The position numbers and the translations under genes were made by a program. A stretch of 35,268 nt of DNA from a virus. This document shows, piece after piece, positions 1 through 6,605 of this stretch; positions within the stretch are counted from its first letter, which is position 1; the number at the start of each line of letters is the position of its first letter. The notes below the pieces were generated by a model. That model saw only the letters and a list, made by a program, of their open reading frames with translations, had not been told where the DNA came from and searched no databases. Where the stretch lies: positions 2,951-38,218 of the IMG/VR virus record IMGVR_UViG_3300030451_004114; one strand, 5' to 3'.

Positions 1-1
1 C

Positions 2-1792
2 AATATATGCACTGCTCAAGCACTCCTCGCAAATATGGCAGGTTTTTATGCTGCTTATCACGGTTCGGAAGGTCTGAAAAAAATAGCAACCAGAGTGCTA
101 AGATATAGGCAAGTGCTACTAACAGCATTCAAATGGATGGGAATAGAAGTTGATGATACGGAAGGTTTTGATACAATAAGATTTAAAAGTTTTCTTTCAG
201 TTGATGGATTTAATGTTCGCTATGAAGGTGACCATACTATTATTAGTTTAGATGAACTAACGACTCTTGATGAGATACAAACTCTAATTAATTCACAGAA
301 AGATTTAGTAAATCAAAATGATACGATTGATCATATTGTAGAAGCAGTTGGAGAATACAAATGGAATCATGTTCCAGAAAGAACGAAACCATGGTTACAA
401 CAAGAAGTATTTAACAAGTATCATAGTGAAACAAATATGATGAGATATATTCATGAGTTAGTATCAAAAGATTTCTCATTAGTAAATGGTATGATACCAC
501 TTGGTAGTTGTACCATGAAGTTAAATGCAGCATCAGAACTGATGCCTGTATCTTGGCCAGAGTTTGCGAACATGCATCCATTTGCACCAGAAAATCAAAC
601 TCTTGGTTATCAAAGAATCATGCAAAATTTAAAAGATTGGTTGTGTGATATTACAGGATTTGCTGCTGTAAGTTTACAACCAAATGCAGGTTCACAAGGT
701 GAGTATGCAGGTCTTCTTGCAATACAAGAATATCATAAAAGTAATGGTGATGATAAGAGGAATGTATGTTTGATACCTACAAGTGCACATGGAACTAATC
801 CTGCTAGTGCTATCATGGCAGGTATGAAAATAGTTCCTATCAAATGCGATGATGATGGTAACATTGATATGATGGATTTAGAGAAGCAAGCAATAATGAA
901 TACCTTTGAGTTGTCTTGTATTATGATTACATACCCATCAACTCATGGTGTGTTTGAACCAACTATCAAAGACATTTGTAAAATTGTTCATGAGAATGGT
1001 GGTCAGGTATATCTTGATGGTGCAAACTTAAATGCTCAAGTTGGATTAGCAAAACCTGGTCATTATGGTGCAGATGTATGCCATATGAATTTACATAAGA
1101 CATTCTGTATTCCTCATGGTGGTGGAGGTCCTGGTGTTGGTCCTATTGGTGTTGCAGAACATCTTATTCCTTTTATGAATCAAAGAGTATCAGCAGCAGT
1201 TCAAGGTAGTGCATCAATACTTCCTATCAGTTGGATGTATATTCGTATGATGGGAGGTGATGGATTAAGAAAAGCAAGTGAGGTATCATTACTATCTGCA
1301 AACTGGTTGGCACATAAAATTGATTCATTTAAAGTATTATATAAAGGTGCGAATGGTAGGATTGCTCATGAATGTATATTTGATGTTCGATCAATGCCAG
1401 TAACTGCAGAGGATGTGGCAAAGAGACTAATGGATTATGGTTTCCATGCACCTACACTATCGTGGCCAGTTTTAAATACTATGATGGTAGAACCAACTGA
1501 AAGTGAATCATTAGATGAGTTACAGAGATTTGTAGATGCCATGGACAAGATAGGAAGAGAGATCTTTACTCTTCCTGAGATAGTGAAGAATGCTCCACAT
1601 ACTGAATCAGAAGTTTGTGGTCATTGGGATTACCCATACACAAGAGAGGAAGCATGTTTTCCTAATCAACCAAAGAAAAAGTTTTGGCCAGCAGTATCAA
1701 GGATCGATAATGTTTATGGCGATCGTAACCTTGTCTGCTCCTGTGAAAACTATTTTGATACCCAAATAAATAAAACTACTGAGGTGACTTAA
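2..1792 (+). CDS. gcvP: Glycine dehydrogenase (decarboxylating), P-protein of glycine cleavage; 5' end outside window
   Basis: The reading frame is open from base 2, so the gene is cut by the window edge; 596 residues are visible against about 950-980 for the whole family. P-protein is the PLP enzyme that decarboxylates glycine and passes the aminomethyl group to the lipoyl H-protein. The visible part contains [11 protein letters not shown] at its start, then [38 protein letters not shown] and the PLP site [18 protein letters not shown], with the Schiff-base lysine at codon 1097-1099. It ends in the family-typical [11 protein letters not shown]. Catalytic motifs look intact. Compared with bacterial homologues as I remember them, the loop between PIGV and [12 protein letters not shown] is about 13 residues shorter. 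It leads an apparent operon with a small ORF, a DUF2470 gene and pyrE. No H- or T-protein gene is visible, so it probably works with host partners. Confidence 0.96.
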   Translation, partial: NICTAQALLANMAGFYAAYHGSEGLKKIATRVLRYRQVLLTAFKWMGIEVDDTEGFDTIRFKSFLSVDGFNVRYEGDHTIISLDELTTLDEIQTLINSQKDLVNQNDTIDHIVEAVGEYKWNHVPERTKPWLQQEVFNKYHSETNMMRYIHELVSKDFSLVNGMIPLGSCTMKLNAASELMPVSWPEFANMHPFAPENQTLGYQRIMQNLKDWLCDITGFAAVSLQPNAGSQGEYAGLLAIQEYHKSNGDDKRNVCLIPTSAHGTNPASAIMAGMKIVPIKCDDDGNIDMMDLEKQAIMNTFELSCIMITYPSTHGVFEPTIKDICKIVHENGGQVYLDGANLNAQVGLAKPGHYGADVCHMNLHKTFCIPHGGGGPGVGPIGVAEHLIPFMNQRVSAAVQGSASILPISWMYIRMMGGDGLRKASEVSLLSANWLAHKIDSFKVLYKGANGRIAHECIFDVRSMPVTAEDVAKRLMDYGFHAPTLSWPVLNTMMVEPTESESLDELQRFVDAMDKIGREIFTLPEIVKNAPHTESEVCGHWDYPYTREEACFPNQPKKKFWPAVSRIDNVYGDRNLVCSCENYFDTQINKTTEVT

Positions 1793-1793
1793 A

Positions 1794-2048
1794 ATGAAAC
1801 CAACTGAAAATTACGAACAACTAATTCAGCGTTTTACGAAACGCACAATGCAAATCGCTGCCAGACAAGATGAAATCCAAGGTTGGTACGATGAGTATGT
1901 TAAAAATCAAAAAGATTTAACCAGACTAGAAGGATCATTACAAGCAATAGAGTATCTTGCATATGGTAAATTACCTGGTGATGGTAACCACGGTGGAATG
2001 AAAGATCATAAACCTGTAAAGCATGGTAAGTTAGATGCCCTCGATTAA
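1794..2048 (+). CDS. Hypothetical 84-aa protein, helical N-terminal half
   Basis: I do not recognise this protein. It starts one base after the gcvP stop codon and overlaps the next gene by 14 bases, so it belongs to the gcvP transcription unit. Residues 1-55 look like a charged amphipathic helix or short coiled coil rich in Q, E, K and L. The C-terminal tail is rich in Gly, His and Lys (GDGNHGGMKDHKPVKHGK). There is no signal peptide or membrane segment. The tight coupling to its neighbours is the main evidence that it is a real gene. Confidence 0.75.
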   Translation: MKPTENYEQLIQRFTKRTMQIAARQDEIQGWYDEYVKNQKDLTRLEGSLQAIEYLAYGKLPGDGNHGGMKDHKPVKHGKLDALD

Positions 2049-2268
2049 ATGGGAGGGGTTTACCCCTGAGTCAAGTGCAAGAATCTGTAATCATATGAAC
2101 AAGGATCATATGGAAGCAATTGACTCGTATGTAAAGAACTATGGTGATTTAGCAAAGATGACTTCATTGACACCTGATTACATTGATGTTACCATTAGAA
2201 TACCTTTTGGAAAAACTCTGACAGATGTGTCAGAAGCAAGGCAAGCACTCAAGGATTTGATCAAATGA
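2035..2268 (+). CDS. DUF2470-domain protein
   Basis: The 77 residues fit a stand-alone DUF2470 domain: ARICNHMNKDHMEAIDSYVKNYG near the N-terminus, a central MTSLTPDYIDVTI segment and a C-terminal PF-x4-LTDVSEARQALKDLI. In other proteins DUF2470 is found next to split-barrel, heme-related domains (HugZ-like heme oxygenases, pyridoxamine-phosphate-oxidase-like proteins), so a link to heme or tetrapyrrole handling is possible but unproven here. The start ATG lies inside the upstream gene, and the end overlaps the pyrE start as ATGA. This implies translational coupling within the gcvP-pyrE operon. Confidence 0.8.
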   Translation: MPSIKWEGFTPESSARICNHMNKDHMEAIDSYVKNYGDLAKMTSLTPDYIDVTIRIPFGKTLTDVSEARQALKDLIK

Positions 2269-2807
2269 CTACACATAAGGACACTTTACTACAATTAATA
2301 AAAGAAAGAGCATACAAACAGGGTGACTTTGTATTATCTTCTGGTAGAAAGACACAGCATTATGTCAACTGTAAACCTGTCACATTATCATGTGAAGGTA
2401 ATGCACTGTTGTCTCATTTATTAATAGAGAAGGTAGAAAAAGATGCAGTTGCAGTAGGAGGATTGACACTTGGTGCTGATCCATTAGTTTGTGGTGTTGC
2501 ACAGAAGGCATATTATACTGGTGACAGACACCTTGATGCACTTATTGTACGCAAGAACCCAAAGGGACATGGTACAAAAGAAGTTATTGAAGGTAACAAA
2601 CCACCCAAAGGATCAGTAGTAACAGTATTAGAAGACGTAGTAACAACAGGTAGTAGTGCACTCAGAGCAGTTCATGCACTACGTGATGCAGGATATATTG
2701 TCAATCGTGTGGTTTCTATTGTTGATAGAATGGAACACAATGCTGTATGGACAGATCATGAATTATCACATATCTCTTTGTTCAAACTTGAAGACATTAT
2801 TAAGTAA
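2265..2807 (+). CDS. pyrE: Orotate phosphoribosyltransferase
   Basis: PyrE transfers phosphoribose from PRPP to orotate, giving OMP, the precursor of UMP and all pyrimidine nucleotides. The 180 residues are a normal length. Visible motifs are the N-terminal SGRKTQHYVNCK (about residues 26-37), the loop RKNPKGHGTK (96-105) and the PRPP-binding signature VTVLEDVVTTGSSAL (119-133). The gene overlaps the DUF2470 gene by 4 bases and closes the operon begun by gcvP. Together with thyX downstream it suggests that the phage supports pyrimidine deoxynucleotide supply in the host. Confidence 0.95.
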   Translation: MTTHKDTLLQLIKERAYKQGDFVLSSGRKTQHYVNCKPVTLSCEGNALLSHLLIEKVEKDAVAVGGLTLGADPLVCGVAQKAYYTGDRHLDALIVRKNPKGHGTKEVIEGNKPPKGSVVTVLEDVVTTGSSALRAVHALRDAGYIVNRVVSIVDRMEHNAVWTDHELSHISLFKLEDIIK

Positions 2808-2813
2808 GTTTAC

Positions 2814-2842
2814 TTGCACTTTTAAATTTTAGTTGATATAAT
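2814..2842 (+). promoter_or_regulatory. Sigma70-type promoter candidate
   Basis: TATAAT at 2837-2842 is a perfect -10 box. A weak -35-like TTGCAC lies at 2814-2819, 17 bases upstream. The pair falls in the short gap after pyrE and would drive the small-protein cluster starting at 2868. The -10 match is seen directly; activity is inferred. Confidence 0.5.
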
Positions 2843-2867
2843 ATAGATACAGAAAAGAATTACTAAA

Positions 2868-3041
2868 ATGATTTTCGGTTCTAATCCATCTGTATACACT
2901 TTACCAGGAACTTGGGAAACACAACCGTTAGTTCCAGTTGAATTAATATTCAGCACTACGGTTGCAATAGCATCTCTAGGTTTAGTTGTAGGTGTAATGG
3001 CAGGTATCTCAATTATTAAAATTAGAAGAAATAGAGTATGA
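2868..3041 (+). CDS. 57-aa single-pass membrane protein, unidentified
   Basis: This short gene encodes MIFGSNPSVYTLPGTWETQ, then one hydrophobic helix (roughly residues 28-50, FSTTVAIASLGLVVGVMAG) and a basic tail IKIRRNRV. The topology resembles small thylakoid subunits, but I could not match it to any named photosystem or cytochrome b6f subunit. It follows a TATAAT box by 25 bases and overlaps the next gene by ATGA at 3038-3041. It lies two genes upstream of a PsbN-like peptide, so a thylakoid role is a reasonable but unproven guess. Confidence 0.65.
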   Translation: MIFGSNPSVYTLPGTWETQPLVPVELIFSTTVAIASLGLVVGVMAGISIIKIRRNRV

Positions 3042-3262
3042 CCACACGCTATTCTGATGATCGCATGTCTCTTAGAGCACAGGCACTAAGCATTCTATTG
3101 AAGAAGTACGGTAATCGTCTTGACATCAGTAGAAGATCCAAGTATACTAACCAATCGATATACCAGTGTGCGGAAGATTGGATTTCCATGGGAAACATGA
3201 ACTGCAATGGAATCGTTAAATATTATGAGGCATATTATTCAAGTGACGCATTACAACCTTGA
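3038..3262 (+). CDS. Hypothetical 74-aa soluble protein
   Basis: I do not recognise this protein. It is mixed and basic in its first half (SLRAQALSILLKKYGNRLDISRRSKY), with a C-terminal part containing two Cys (residues 43 and 55) and several Tyr. No signal or membrane segment is present. It overlaps the upstream membrane-peptide gene by ATGA and the downstream PsbN-like gene by 38 bases if that gene starts at its first ATG. Such packing supports a real gene expressed with its neighbours. Confidence 0.65.
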   Translation: MTTRYSDDRMSLRAQALSILLKKYGNRLDISRRSKYTNQSIYQCAEDWISMGNMNCNGIVKYYEAYYSSDALQP

Positions 3263-3386
3263 CCCTAACATCACATTTCCCATTTCAATAGCAGTAATTA
3301 CAATACTGTTGGCAGGTTATGGAGTATACAAGGGGTTCTTTGCAAATTCAAACTTAACAGACCCATGGGACGATCACGATGATTAG
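3225..3386 (+). CDS. psbN: PsbN-like small membrane protein
   Basis: The frame 3225-3386 encodes 53 residues: a hydrophobic helix FPISIAVITILLAGYGVYKGF followed by the tail NSNLTDPWDDHDD. The GYGVY-x-GF segment and the acidic DPWDDHDD terminus closely resemble cyanobacterial PsbN (about 43 aa), which has a Gly-Tyr-x-Val-Tyr helix end and a DPF-[DE]-[DE]-H-E-D tail. PsbN is needed for photosystem II assembly and repair and is not a stable PSII subunit. An in-frame GTG at 3243 gives 47 residues, nearer the usual PsbN length. The gene overlaps both neighbours. The assignment rests on remembered family sequence, so confidence is moderate. Confidence 0.62.
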   Translation: MRHIIQVTHYNLDPNITFPISIAVITILLAGYGVYKGFFANSNLTDPWDDHDD

Positions 3387-3645
3387 TTTTTTATTCGCAA
3401 GTGCAGGTTTATTGAACCTGCTTTTTTATATCTTTGCTATTGGTTTTATAATTGCATTGATACTAGAACAACTACCAACTGTTAAGCAGAACGAAAGAAG
3501 CTTGTACATTGTACAGAGCAATAGAAGATACTGTTGGAGACAGGCATGGATAACTAATGTTTATTGGTTTCTATGTAACGTAGGTTTGTATGTTATATCA
3601 AGAAACATGCAGACACCATCTGATACATTCTGGAACGGACTATGA
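3379..3645 (+). CDS. 88-aa protein with two membrane segments
   Basis: Unrecognised. A strongly hydrophobic helix spans residues 2-29 (SFLFASAGLLNLLFYIFAIG and onward). A second weaker one spans about 58-76 (TNVYWFLCNVGLYVI), and a polar, Arg/Gln-rich loop separates them. The start ATG lies in the last codons of the PsbN-like gene and the stop overlaps the next start by ATGA. It is the third small membrane protein within 800 bases, which suggests a module directed at the host membrane, perhaps the thylakoid. Confidence 0.65.
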   Translation: MISFLFASAGLLNLLFYIFAIGFIIALILEQLPTVKQNERSLYIVQSNRRYCWRQAWITNVYWFLCNVGLYVISRNMQTPSDTFWNGL

Positions 3646-3833
3646 AGATCGACACACAAGGAATGTCCTTGGATACAGGTAAGGACAGTGGTAAAAGTAT
3701 AGAAGAACAACGTGCAGCAATACCACCTGCTGAGTTCAACAAAGTCAACTTAATATCTGATGCTCTCAAACAAGAGTTAAAAGATATTATTAATGAAGTA
3801 TTAAATGAAAGAGGATATGAATGTCATTGGTAA
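3642..3833 (+). CDS. Hypothetical 63-aa acidic/helical protein
   Basis: Not recognised. The N-terminal third is polar and flexible (DTQGMSLDTGKDSGKS). From residue 25 on it looks alpha-helical (EFNKVNLISDALKQELKDII and following). No signal peptide or membrane segment is present. It overlaps the preceding membrane-protein gene by ATGA and ends the cluster that starts at 2868. A 93-base spacer with promoter motifs follows. Confidence 0.6.
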   Translation: MKIDTQGMSLDTGKDSGKSIEEQRAAIPPAEFNKVNLISDALKQELKDIINEVLNERGYECHW

Positions 3834-3868
3834 CAGCACGTAACAATAATCAGCGAGTCCACACATTA

Positions 3869-3890
3869 ATGCGTAAAAATACTCATATGA
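3869..3890 (+). repeat. 22-bp near-repeat, copy 1
   Basis: Bases 3869-3890 match bases 6931-6952 at 20 of 22 positions. Both begin ATGCGTA and end ATATGA, and both lie in the short spacer before a small gene. This copy is directly followed by TATAATAAATATT, which contains a sigma70-like -10 and a late-promoter-like AATAAATA. It may be a shared regulatory element. Confidence 0.6.
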
Positions 3891-3901
3891 TATAATAAAT
3901 A
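3891..3901 (+). promoter_or_regulatory. Promoter candidate: TATAAT overlapping late-type AATAAATA
   Basis: TATAAT at 3891-3896 overlaps AATAAATA at 3894-3901. The second matches the NATAAATA late promoter known for T4-like phages, and the first matches a host sigma70 -10 box. There is no good -35 at the expected spacing. The element lies 25 bases before the gene at 3927 and could serve both early and late transcription. Confidence 0.45.
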
Positions 3902-3926
3902 TTAGTGTACTGGAGTTGAAACTATC

Positions 3927-4088
3927 ATGTCCCATTACGTTATTGGTTATCACGACCTACAGAATAATCGCTACGAAATCTGCGAATACGCAAGTAGTGC
4001 TTACGACGCAATAAAACAAGCAAGAGAGGATTTACCTAACATGAAGGCAAGTCCTCTTTCTTGTGAGTACTGTATTAAAGAGGATTAA
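3927..4088 (+). CDS. Hypothetical 53-aa protein upstream of plastocyanin
   Basis: Unrecognised small soluble protein (begins MSHYVIGYHDLQNNRYEIC), with three Cys in all, two of them in a C-terminal SCEYCIKED tail. The CxxC (SCEYC) could bind metal or be redox-active, but the short length makes this uncertain. A TGGAG sequence at 3911-3915 lies a little far upstream for a Shine-Dalgarno. The stop overlaps the plastocyanin start as TAATG, so the two are probably translationally coupled. Confidence 0.6.
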   Translation: MSHYVIGYHDLQNNRYEICEYASSAYDAIKQAREDLPNMKASPLSCEYCIKED

Positions 4089-4444
4089 TGAAACAAATTT
4101 TACACTGGAGTCAGAGGTGCCTTGTAGTTTGTATACTACTAGTCTTCTGTTTCTTCTGGGGTAGCACAGCATATGCTATCGAAATACTGATGGGCAGTGA
4201 AGGAATGCTCGTCTTTGAACCATGTGAAGTAACTGTCAATGTCGGAGACACAGTTACATTTAAAAACAACGAACTACCACCGCACAATATGATGGTGGCA
4301 GACCATCCAGAGTATTCACACTCTGAATTAGCATTCGCACCAGGTGAATCCTTTGATGTAACCTTCGACAAGGCAGGAGATTATAAGTTCCAGTGTGATC
4401 CACACGCAGGTGCAGGTATGATAGGAGTTATACACGTTGAATAG
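4088..4444 (+). CDS. petE: Plastocyanin precursor
   Basis: Plastocyanin is the lumenal type-I copper protein that carries electrons from cytochrome b6f to photosystem I. The 118-residue precursor has a hydrophobic signal peptide (about residues 11-30, ending AYA before IEILMG). The mature part carries all four copper ligands: His66 in PPHNMM, then Cys103, His106 and Met111 in CDPHAGAGM. Length and the VNVGDTVTFKNNELPPHN motif are typical. petE is a known cyanophage auxiliary gene and here is strong evidence for a photosynthetic host. A small membrane-peptide gene overlaps its end. Confidence 0.96.
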   Translation: MKQILHWSQRCLVVCILLVFCFFWGSTAYAIEILMGSEGMLVFEPCEVTVNVGDTVTFKNNELPPHNMMVADHPEYSHSELAFAPGESFDVTFDKAGDYKFQCDPHAGAGMIGVIHVE

Positions 4445-4565
4445 AAAAGTAAAGTTATCAACTGCTTCTTTCCCAGTCTTCCTGTTCTGGTTTCTTATTG
4501 GATCATGGTTGGGTACTGTCTCATTGGTCATTTGGACGATAGTTGATAACATGGAATCTTTGTGA
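4437..4565 (+). CDS. 42-aa membrane peptide with TTG start
   Basis: This frame begins with TTG at 4437, inside the end of petE, and is preceded by AGGAG at 4423-4427 with 9 bases spacing, which favours that start. It encodes a short basic N-terminus (NRKVK) and one long hydrophobic helix (FPVFLFWFLIGSWLGTVSLV). It ends VDNMESL just inside the next promoter. No function is recognised. It may be a petE-coupled thylakoid or plasma-membrane peptide. Confidence 0.5.
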   Translation: MNRKVKLSTASFPVFLFWFLIGSWLGTVSLVIWTIVDNMESL

Positions 4566-4571
4566 TATAAT
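4543..4571 (+). promoter_or_regulatory. Sigma70-type promoter overlapping a terminator
   Basis: TTGATA (4543-4548) and TATAAT (4566-4571) are separated by 17 bases, a near-consensus promoter. The terminator hairpin begins 1 base after the -10 box. The expected start point near 4578 would fall at the end of the hairpin's 5' arm, so new transcripts would escape a terminator that stops transcripts arriving from petE. Confidence 0.65.
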
Positions 4572-4572
4572 T

Positions 4573-4598
4573 AGAGGGTGTAACAACCCTCTTTTTTT
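4573..4598 (+). terminator. Intrinsic terminator after the petE unit
   Basis: AGAGGG (4573-4578) pairs with CCCTCT (4587-4592) around the 8-base loop TGTAACAA, followed by a run of seven T (4592-4598). The next gene's ATG starts immediately after the T run. Confidence 0.85.
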
Positions 4599-5045
4599 AT
4601 GAAGAAGTACGAATACCCTACTAAGATAACTTGGGAAGATACTATTGATAAGTTAGATAAAGAAATACAAATGGGTAAGGATGCAGAAGGTCTTGATGTA
4701 GCATACAGAATGCGTGATACATATTATCTTAGTGGTCGTTACAGACCTAAGACATTTCAAGATGCTTATGATGAAGTACTCTCGAATTGTCCATTAAGAA
4801 TAGATGGTTATAATGAAATGGATGTATATGTCTCATTCACTGGTGGTGCTGAGTCATTTGGTAAACATAAAGATACTGATGATGTATTGATAGTACAAGC
4901 TATTGGAAGAATGAAATACACATTATACACTCATCAAATTCCTCAAGAGTTTATATTGAGTCCTGGAGATTCTTTATTCATACCTGAAGGAACGTATCAT
5001 GATCCTACAACATTAGAACCAAGAGTAACATTAAGTTTTTCATGA
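4599..5045 (+). CDS. JmjC/cupin-type 2-oxoglutarate Fe(II) oxygenase-like protein
   Basis: The 148 residues have a C-terminal double-stranded beta-helix signature: VSFTGGAESFGKHKDTDD with His90-x-Asp92, a central VQAIGRMKYTLY strand, then LSPGDSLFIPEGTYHDP with His134 and a final PRVTLSFS. The HxD...H arrangement is the iron-binding triad of JmjC/cupin oxygenases, and the GDSLFIP-x-GTYH motif is typical of that group. The substrate is unknown; hydroxylation of a protein or nucleic acid is possible. The N-terminal 70 residues are helical and unassigned. The gene has no leader beyond the terminator T run and overlaps the glutaredoxin gene by ATGA. Confidence 0.72.
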   Translation: MKKYEYPTKITWEDTIDKLDKEIQMGKDAEGLDVAYRMRDTYYLSGRYRPKTFQDAYDEVLSNCPLRIDGYNEMDVYVSFTGGAESFGKHKDTDDVLIVQAIGRMKYTLYTHQIPQEFILSPGDSLFIPEGTYHDPTTLEPRVTLSFS

Positions 5046-5293
5046 AATTCACAGTTTATTCCAAAAATGGATGTCCCTATTGCACTAAAGTAGAAAAGGT
5101 GCTACAATTGACAGAACTACAACATGATGTCTTAAAATTGGGAACTGACTTTGACCGAGAAGAATTTTATTCTAAGTTCGGTGAAGGTTCTACGTTCCCA
5201 AAAGTGACGATGTCATCTGATCTTGGTGATGAAGAAACCGTTGGTGGTTGTAGTGAAACTGTCAAATTCTTAAAGGAAAGAAACATTGTCTGA
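5042..5293 (+). CDS. Glutaredoxin
   Basis: The 83 residues form a classical small glutaredoxin: a beta strand FTVYSKNG, the dithiol active site Cys11-Pro-Tyr-Cys14, a cis-proline region STFPKVT and VGGCSE near the C-terminus in the glutathione-binding position. In T4-like phages such proteins donate electrons to ribonucleotide reductase (T4 nrdC role); that role here is inferred. The gene overlaps the oxygenase gene upstream by ATGA and the following TTG-start gene by 8 bases. Confidence 0.9.
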   Translation: MKFTVYSKNGCPYCTKVEKVLQLTELQHDVLKLGTDFDREEFYSKFGEGSTFPKVTMSSDLGDEETVGGCSETVKFLKERNIV

Positions 5294-5468
5294 CATCAAG
5301 ATAAATAGAGGTATTGAGCTATTACTTAATGGAGGTAAGAAAAAAGAACAACCAAAGCCAAAACCAGAAACTTTTAAAGTAGTTTTGGATAAAACTGTTT
5401 CTTTTCTCCGAAGAGAAATCAAGTTTTACTTTAAAATTTCTTTGAATGTATCGAAGATAGAAGAGTAA
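5286..5468 (+). CDS. Hypothetical 60-aa basic protein (TTG start)
   Basis: Unrecognised. The frame starts with TTG at 5286, preceded by AAAGGAAAG (5272-5280), a suitable Shine-Dalgarno, and overlaps the glutaredoxin gene by 8 bases. The product is very basic (GGKKKEQPKPKPETFK) with a C-terminal beta/helix stretch and no membrane segment. The start codon choice is uncertain, but no ATG lies nearby in frame. Confidence 0.55.
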   Translation: MSDIKINRGIELLLNGGKKKEQPKPKPETFKVVLDKTVSFLRREIKFYFKISLNVSKIEE

Positions 5469-5487
5469 AAAGTTCAAGGAGTATCAA

Positions 5488-5736
5488 ATGTTAGATCCCG
5501 TAGCAGCACTTACCATTGGTTCCATCGTTTCTATTATTGCATTAGTGGTTGGAACTATGCTAGGATGGATAGCAAGAGAATACATGTTAACTTATCATGA
5601 AAATAATGAGTCCGAAGAGGAATCATATACTATGCATCCAGAACTGATGTACGACGAACATGGAAATCTGTTAACAGATCAACTAATCGCATTTCGATTT
5701 GATAATAGCGAAGACATTGAACCATTAGATGATTAA
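5488..5736 (+). CDS. Single-pass membrane protein with acidic tail, 82 aa
   Basis: An N-terminal hydrophobic helix (about residues 6-28, AALTIGSIVSIIALVVGTML) is followed by a strongly acidic cytosolic or lumenal tail (NNESEEESY, NSEDIEPLDD). The predicted start has AAGGAG at 5475-5480, 7 bases before the ATG. It looks like a membrane-anchored small phage protein; function unknown. Confidence 0.75.
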   Translation: MLDPVAALTIGSIVSIIALVVGTMLGWIAREYMLTYHENNESEEESYTMHPELMYDEHGNLLTDQLIAFRFDNSEDIEPLDD

Positions 5737-5738
5737 TT

Positions 5739-6203
5739 ATGCCCACAAAAACAAAAACAACAACTAAATTACCTAAAGATGCTCTTGTCTCTGAAATCCT
5801 AGAAGCGGTTTCAAAACAGAGAACTAAAGCAAAAAAGATTGAAATACTACAGGAACGATCTAAAAACCAAGGATTGATTGCTGTTCTTGTATGGAATTAT
5901 GACCCTAACATTGAGTCAGCAGTTCCTGATGGGGAGGTTCCTTATACTCCCAACGATGCTCCAAAAGGAACTGAGCATACACGTTTAATTCATGAGTATC
6001 GTAACCTCTACAAATTCTGTAAAGGTGGAGACCCAACATTAACTCGTAATCGTAGAGAAATGTTGTTCATTCAACTTCTTGAAGGTTTAAACGAGGATGA
6101 AGCAGAAGTTATTTGTTTAGCAAAGGATGGAAAACTTGGAGAAAAGTACAAACTCACTTACGAAACAGTCAAAGAAGCCTTCCCAGAAAGAACTTGGGGC
6201 TAA
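5739..6203 (+). CDS. Conserved T4-like phage protein (DUF6433-like)
   Basis: A 154-residue protein with an N-terminal lysine/threonine-rich helix (residues 1-45) followed by LIAVLVWNYDPNIESAVPDGEVPYTPNDAP. It then has RLIHEYRNLYKFCKGG and LNEDEAEVICLAKDGKLGEKYKLT. The order 'tyrosine-Asp-Pro-Asn, proline-rich turn, charged helix, EAE helix, AFPE terminus' fits a small family common in T4-like phages that I recall as DUF6433; its role is not established. It begins 2 bases after the upstream stop. Confidence 0.7.
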   Translation: MPTKTKTTTKLPKDALVSEILEAVSKQRTKAKKIEILQERSKNQGLIAVLVWNYDPNIESAVPDGEVPYTPNDAPKGTEHTRLIHEYRNLYKFCKGGDPTLTRNRREMLFIQLLEGLNEDEAEVICLAKDGKLGEKYKLTYETVKEAFPERTWG

Positions 6204-6204
6204 G

Positions 6205-6525
6205 GTGAAACAGGTTCCAGAGAAGTGGACTCAAGAGGAGAAAACTAATCTCCAAAAGAAGTACTCATGTCAACTTCTTCTGGAGAATGCTACCCCTGAG
6301 CAACTGAAAGATAAAAACCAACCTTCTGACGCAATGATTATCACCTATGAATTTGGTGGTTCTAAATCTTGTGACCTTATTAGAGGTAGACGAGGTGACA
6401 TCTTCGATTTATATTATGATTACTTTGGTACAGGTGTCGTGAAGTCAATTGACTTTGGATCTGGTACTATCAGTCCAACTCTATGGAAGTACGCACAAAA
6501 ACCTCAAACCAAAAAGAAGAAATAA
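6205..6525 (+). CDS. Conserved hypothetical protein, 106 aa (GTG start preferred)
   Basis: The same frame has an ATG at 6127, but that would overlap the upstream gene by 77 bases. A GTG at 6205, just after the upstream stop, fits the spacing seen elsewhere. The product begins VKQVPEKWTQEEKTNLQ and contains a beta-rich core MIITYEFGGSKSCDLIRGRRGDIFDLYYDYFG. It ends in a Lys-rich tail KPQTKKKK. I know no function; a small nucleic-acid-associated protein is conceivable from the basic tail. A strong terminator follows. Confidence 0.65.
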   Translation: MKQVPEKWTQEEKTNLQKKYSCQLLLENATPEQLKDKNQPSDAMIITYEFGGSKSCDLIRGRRGDIFDLYYDYFGTGVVKSIDFGSGTISPTLWKYAQKPQTKKKK

Positions 6526-6535
6526 TTACAAAAAA

Positions 6536-6564
6536 GGCGGAAAAAAAATTCCGCCAATTTTTTT
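6536..6564 (+). terminator. Intrinsic terminator
   Basis: GGCGGAA (6536-6542) pairs with TTCCGCC (6549-6555) around an A6 loop, followed by AA and seven T (6558-6564). It closes the transcription unit that runs from 4599. Confidence 0.9.
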
Positions 6565-6577
6565 GCCCAGAGGGTCG

Positions 6578-6585
6578 CATAAATA
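6578..6585 (+). promoter_or_regulatory. Late promoter motif CATAAATA
   Basis: CATAAATA matches the T4-type late promoter core (NATAAATA) and lies 20 bases before the next gene and 13 bases after a terminator, a sensible position for a new unit. Confidence 0.65.
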
Positions 6586-6605
6586 ATTCATTATAAAGTA
6601 TCATT

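Noticed and set aside
4111-4552. Two minus-strand open frames opposite petE
   Set aside because: They lie opposite a gene with intact copper ligands and signal peptide, and no promoter or Shine-Dalgarno is seen for them.
6127-6204. Upstream ATG extension of the 106-aa gene
   Set aside because: It overlaps the preceding gene by 77 bases and gives a Ser/Lys-rich leader unlike the rest of the protein; the GTG at 6205 fits better.
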